Shown here: positions 59,407 through 64,000 of the stretch, one piece after another | Layout: each line of letters starts with the position of its first letter | How positions within the stretch are numbered: the first letter of the stretch is position 1 | Assembly: GCA_910589415.1 (NCBI GenBank) | Contig: OU342639.1 | Coordinates: 31,628,268-31,692,267, forward strand | Source: Malachius bipustulatus | Lineage: Eukaryota > Arthropoda > Insecta > Coleoptera > Melyridae | Length of the DNA stretch: 64,000 nt | Direction of reading: 5' to 3' | Translations under genes and position numbers: made by a program | The notes under the pieces: model-generated | The model's input: only the letters and a program-made list of their open reading frames with translations | Database searches by the model: none | What the model was told of the DNA's origin: nothing

Positions 59407-60318
59407 ACTGCAATTCCAAAAAATTATGGCTTTATTTCAAGACCTATAAGACACGTCCTTAATCAATAAGGTTCGCTACCAGGAGTCTCAGACCTGATCA
59501 GCTGAGTCACGGTTTTCATTACCTGTGGAATTATTTACCAATAATTCTCCGGTCACAGTAAAGAATTAAATATCGGTTGGCAGGATAAATGTTCGAGAAT
59601 CATATTTTATACGAGTACAACAGGGCCAGTTGGTGTCCATCCAGGCATATGAAAGTGTCGCTGCTGAGGATATCTACCGATCTTGTACTAACATGCGAAA
59701 TTCTGTGGTAAATTCCACTGGACTACATCTCCACTGTCAAATCTGTTAGTTATCTCAGTTGAAATCTGTTATAGAAGCCTTATACTTCATTAATATTATT
59801 ATTTTTTTGAGCAAATTTCAAACTGAGTAAAATCATGAACAAGTAGATCTACTTATCTCTAACAAGAATTTTTTTAACATTAAAACGCATTTATTGACAA
59901 AATGTCTCGTCAATATACTTTAGCTTTGGTATTCTGTATTTTTATTAATGTTTTTAAAAAACACATATTAAGTACATATACATATATCTATGAATCAATT
60001 TGATATGTCTTATATTATATTATGAGGAATCTAACTTCTACATTTTTTTTTTTCTATTTATTTAGATGTATTTCACATTTTTTGATACATTTATGTCAAA
60101 ATGAAAAGGCCGACGAAAGACGAATAACATTCAAACAATAACAATTCAACAAAGACTTTCAGGTGCTACGTTCTTTTTAAAAGAAAAATCTTTTTATTTT
60201 TTTTTTATAAAATTTAATCCGTTACACTTTAATAATTTTTTTCTGATTCATTAAGGATGAGAGGTGTCCATTAGTAGAAAAACGTAATTTTTTAAAATGT
60301 TGTAATGCAAGGTTTAAT
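59407..60318. other. AT-rich DNA, nothing recognised
   Basis: No open frame, repeat or RNA gene could be supported between the fold-back and the SINE. Confidence 0.4.
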
Positions 60319-60590
60319 TTGAGTGACTTGCGTGGCCTAGTGGTTCTCCGCTGGCTCACGAAGCCATAGATCACGGGTTCGAAACTCACCTCGGCCCGCT
60401 TTACTTTTCAGATTCATTTTCGAATGTCTGTGAAAAGTAAAACAAGCGATCGAACGTTTAAATGGCAAATATTATAATTTAAAGTGTGTGTGGCTAAAGA
60501 GTTCGTCTCAAAGCCAAATTACCAGAGTGGAGCGACTATGTCTTACCTACACAGTTAAGACCGATGCTCCCTCTTTTTTTTTTTTTTTTA
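60319..60590 (+). repeat. tRNA-derived SINE, apparently full length
   Basis: The head carries a pol III A box (GTGGCCTAGTGG, 60332-60343) and a B box (GGGTTCGAAACTC, 60375-60387), spaced as in a tRNA gene. A body of about 180 nt follows, ending in GAGTGGAGCGAC ... TTACCTACACAGTTAA and a T-rich tail with a run of about 15 Ts at 60576-60590. The tail is shared with the fragment at 1-95. The tRNA head does not fold into a standard cloverleaf with a paired acceptor, so a SINE is favoured over a tRNA gene. Confidence 0.75.
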
Positions 60591-61197
60591 AAAAAAGAGG
60601 TTTAATTTTTTCAATACCATGCAAATAGGTCCTAATTCCAGCAGCATTTCCAGGGCAGCAATAACTTTATTGTTTAGAGAAAAATTCGGAGAGAGTGCAT
60701 GCGCCTTAAAAAGGTCGCAGAAATATTTTTTTATGTGCGCAAACCTATACAGGTGAGTCAGTTTTTTGTAGCATGAATTCATCAGTTTATAAGACCTGTT
60801 AAGGGAATAAAAAATACTATAAAGATATTTCCTGAAAAGCTTAGAAAAAAAGATAGGTATATGGTATTCAAAAAATTTTTTTTTCAGTTTTCGGGCATAG
60901 CTTGGGCATTTCTCAATATTTTAATTTTATACCGAGACGTTATTTATAATAACTTAGAGAAATCAAAACGAAGAAAAACACAGGTGAAAAAAATTATCAG
61001 TGGCGTAGATACAGGGTATATGCCCCCTTTTCGTTCAATAACTTCTACGCCCATGGACTTACTAAGACCTTACTTATCAACTGTTATATCGGTCTCACAC
61101 TTATAAAATTGAATTTAAATCCGAATATCCGAGTTATTTCGAAACAGAAACAAATTAAATTTGGGAAGGCGGCCGCTGCAACCTCAATACACATGTA
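60591..61197. other. AT-rich DNA, no supported gene
   Basis: The frames at 60588 (-) and 60861 (+) are short and without recognised domains. Confidence 0.4.
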
Positions 61198-61745
61198 AAC
61201 TTTTCAACCCCCAAAGTAACCATCCCCTATTTCTTTTTTTTTTCAAATTATACCCCTCATTTTTTTTTGCTCAGTAGGTTTAATGACTTTGTTCTGGATA
61301 CAGTGACATGCGATTTTTGAAAATCTAAGCATGCATATTTAGTTTGTCAAAAACAATAAAATATCTTAAAAAACGGGAGTTACCAAGGATTGAAAAATAA
61401 CACACCTTGTCGTCTATATTGAAAAGAATAATCGCGGTATAATTTGACAATAGTTTGCCAAAATTAATCCGACGAAGAAATGACGTTAGAGCGACGTCAT
61501 AAACATTACGTATAAATATGAGAAATGATGATAATAATCACGTGATTTTTTAGTAACAAAGACGTCAGGGACAAAAAAATTACTAAAAAATTGCTACTTC
61601 GGGTAGAGCTTAGAATGCTTGGATTTCCAAAATTCGCTTATCATATTATTTTATTCAGAACGAAGTCTAATCCTGACGAGTAAAAAATTAGAGGCGTAAT
61701 TTGGAAAAAAATAAGGGATGGTTACTTGGGGGGTTGAAAGGCGTA
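61198..61745. mobile_element. Inverted-repeat element with TTTCAACCCCC ends
   Basis: CTTTTCAACCCCCAAAGTAA followed by CCATCCCCTATTTC on the left is mirrored on the right by ATAAGGGATGGTTACTTGGG and GGGTTGAAAG. The arms are about 55 nt, the total about 545 bp, and there is no coding capacity. Inner sequence includes repeated GACGTCA/TGACGT words (61480-61570). Confidence 0.65.
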
Positions 61746-64000
61746 TTATATGTAAGTATATTAATTTTGTATAATTTTCCAATTTTTAATGTATTTATTT
61801 AGATTCCTCAAATATATTATTTTATAATCTTTCTTTACTTATTCTGACGTTACATTATTTTATATTATATCGCATATTTATCTAAATTTAGAAACCATTT
61901 ACCTACATATAATAATAATTAATGTTATAATATATAGCAACAAAATATCACAATCTTTAGTACCTACACTGAACATATTCTCTCGTATCAGTCAGAGTAT
62001 TCTATTCTAGTAATACTTTAATTGAATAAACATCATAGAAGAGAATATGTTACAAAGAATCATCAAAGTGATTGGGTTAATTATTTAATTAACTCGTTCA
62101 TTCAGTCACTTTCTCATTCATGCAAAATTCACTTAGCTATAATACATTCATAATTTATTAATAATAGGTACGTCTTTTTTAAATTAATTTTGGTAATTTA
62201 TTACTCAATATAAAAAGGATTTATAGATGCAGGTCCGGAACAGTAAAATCCTTGACAGAAGGTATGACTTTTTCCCGCAAAAACAATGCTTACCTAAACC
62301 ATACGTGAATAACACGGTTCCATCATTTACAACGCAATTGGTTTCATTAATACAAAATTGGAATTACAAAATGAGGAAAAATACTGAATTGAGGGGAAAA
62401 TATAGAAAAGTTCTGCATAATGAATTACACAATTAGTTATTGAACACCTATCAAAGATAAGCCGGGTAAACATGTAGAGGTATTGTGCATGCATATGTGA
62501 TTTAAGTACAATTAGATTTAAAAAGTACATAGATATACCTAGCCACTCACATTTAAACAGCAAAAACATATATCTTTCGGTAATTTTTAACGAGATAGGT
62601 ATAACTCAATAAAAAAAATGTAAGAAAATTTTCCGTTTAATTAAATCCAAGGCTTAACAAAAATTTATAGACAGAACATTTTACCGTATCTCGTGTAAGG
62701 GTGTAAATCTTTTCGGAAATACTGCATATATGACGTGTTACACTTTTTCCCCTCATGAATTTAATAACGAGACATATTTTTAAAATAAGTACCTTACTGC
62801 TTAGGTATTAATAAACTACCCAAACCGAAGAGAAATATCGCAATAAAAGATAACTTGAAAAAAAATAGTTCTGATGTCTTTTTTATGATTATTTAGGTTA
62901 CTTGATAACGATTATCGCTCCATCGATAACACTATATGCAGAATAATCCCTCAATACGGTTACTGGTAGAGGGTAGGAAGGTGACCAAGTTTTGATCAAG
63001 TTTTTTTTTACCAAACATTGATGGTTCTTAGTCTTTAGCAGTAAAGTGTGGAAAAAATACCGGGGAATCAATCATTAATCAAAAGAATCAGATCAATAAT
63101 CAAGGAAACAAATAAATTTAACGTTCATAAGACTCAACGAAACGATCACATTTTCATACATGCTGAAGCAACTCCTTTGCAACCTTATTCTTCAATGAGA
63201 TCATCAAAATGCCGATGTAATTCGAAAAGGCACAGTAATTTCAGTTCAAATTTACCGAAATTTTTTATACGAAGTTCGATAATAATAACATAATATCGCC
63301 GAGTCATCAGTTATTGTAAGTCGTTACGAAGAGTCTTCGAATGTTGTGACAGTATCATATAGTTTCTACGTGAAAGAGAGAAGCACTAAATAATAAAATA
63401 AAATTATCAAAAAAGAAAAGTAAAAAAATGTGCTGAGAGTGTGAGAATTGACAGCACATACGAACTTCGAATTAATAAATAATTATTCAATATCTCGGAA
63501 AAGTCTATAAAAATTCCTTAAAAATTGTTAACTGACAAGCACCCGCAAACAAAATAAATAAATATAAAAATTTAAACAAAGCCTCAAGTCCTGCTAACAT
63601 AATGACTCACCGTCACCAAAATTCTAAAAGAAAAACTGAAAAAGTTTACAATTTTCACAGAATCACATGTCAAGAATTTGAGTTGATAGAAATTCGAGTC
63701 CAATGGCGGTAACAGCCAAAAGGATGGTAACAGTTCCCAAAGTCAAAAATGAAAATGGGACTCTAGTGAAAAGAACTTGTTAAATCTCTAGCTGATTTCG
63801 CTGATTGGCAACAAAATTGTTCATCTCCAACAGATCCTTTACCAACTAAAATGTACCTTTAGACTTCGAAACTCTCATCCAAGCAAAATTAGATCTTCTT
63901 AAAAAAACCTAAATAAAAGGAAATTAATTTTTTTTATGAACTATGTTTTATTAACAGGTTAAGTGCCATGAGAAGCCAACAGGGACTCACATATAAAAAT
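61746..64000. other. AT-rich DNA to the window edge, no supported gene
   Basis: The + frame at 62227-62436 starts just after a possible acceptor (TTTATAG) and has a fairly protein-like composition. The frame at 63048-63293 is Ser/Lys/Arg-rich. Neither has a recognised domain or partner exon. Around 62905-62930 there is an ATCGATAAC/TAACGATTATC cluster of unknown meaning. Confidence 0.35.

Noticed and set aside
62227..62436. Possible exon after a TTTATAG acceptor
   Set aside because: No domain, no partner exon and only one line of weak evidence.
63048..63293. Possible small coding gene at the right edge
   Set aside because: Non-ATG start in the frame and low-complexity composition; no recognised family.
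1..64000. CRISPR array, prophage or bacterial operon
   Set aside because: The window has spliced animal genes throughout; no regularly spaced direct repeats were seen.

Overview
The window is AT-rich animal DNA with short exons, long introns, GT..AG splice sites and many miniature transposons, and it reads as an insect nuclear genome. The best matches are to animal gene families (TACC, Ariadne-2, THAP, PLEKHA/kramer). The insect order cannot be fixed from sequence alone. No bacterial, CRISPR or operon-like content was seen. I could run no searches; gene names rest on recognised domain sequence.

Layout. (1) 1-6200, + strand: the 3' part of a TACC gene (seven visible coding exons, 713 residues in the window, C-terminal TACC coiled coil intact); its 5' end lies outside the window. 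(2) 6200-11146: intergenic. It holds an inverted 154-bp copy of the first visible TACC exon and a 1.3-kb terminal-inverted-repeat transposon that carries a copy of most of the large TACC exon with its intron flank. (3) 17620-11147, - strand: a complete five-exon ariadne-2 (ari-2/ARIH2) RBR ubiquitin ligase, tail-to-tail with TACC. Its first intron holds three fold-back elements in a row; its third holds a hairpin element with a perfect 8-bp target duplication. (4) 17621-26217: gene-poor and transposon-rich, with an 862-bp near-palindrome, a hAT-type element with 8-bp target duplications, and a small - strand THAP zinc-finger gene (24908-24138) that is intact except for one splice-phase mismatch. 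(5) 26218-44001, + strand: a 16-exon PLEKHA5/6/7-type (kramer-like) gene of about 2544 residues, with a split PH domain, long disordered exons and a C-terminal coiled coil. I found an unlisted alternative last exon at 46718-46830 with its own polyadenylation signal, and a weaker third candidate at 50831-50940. (6) 46831-64000: no convincing host gene. It holds a 5'-truncated non-LTR retrotransposon (RT plus RNase H, - strand, 54004-56600) broken by a stop and a frameshift, a second copy of the 860-bp palindrome, tRNA-derived SINEs and further fold-back elements.

How it fits together. The host genes are ordinary cell-biology genes (mitotic spindle, ubiquitination, junction/cytoskeleton) with no evident shared pathway. 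The unusual part is the mobile DNA. Several unrelated-looking fold-back families share the terminal signature TACAGGGTG, and one has taken up a host exon. Together with the inverted exon copy, this shows repeated DNA-level duplication of TACC fragments within 10 kb of the parent gene.
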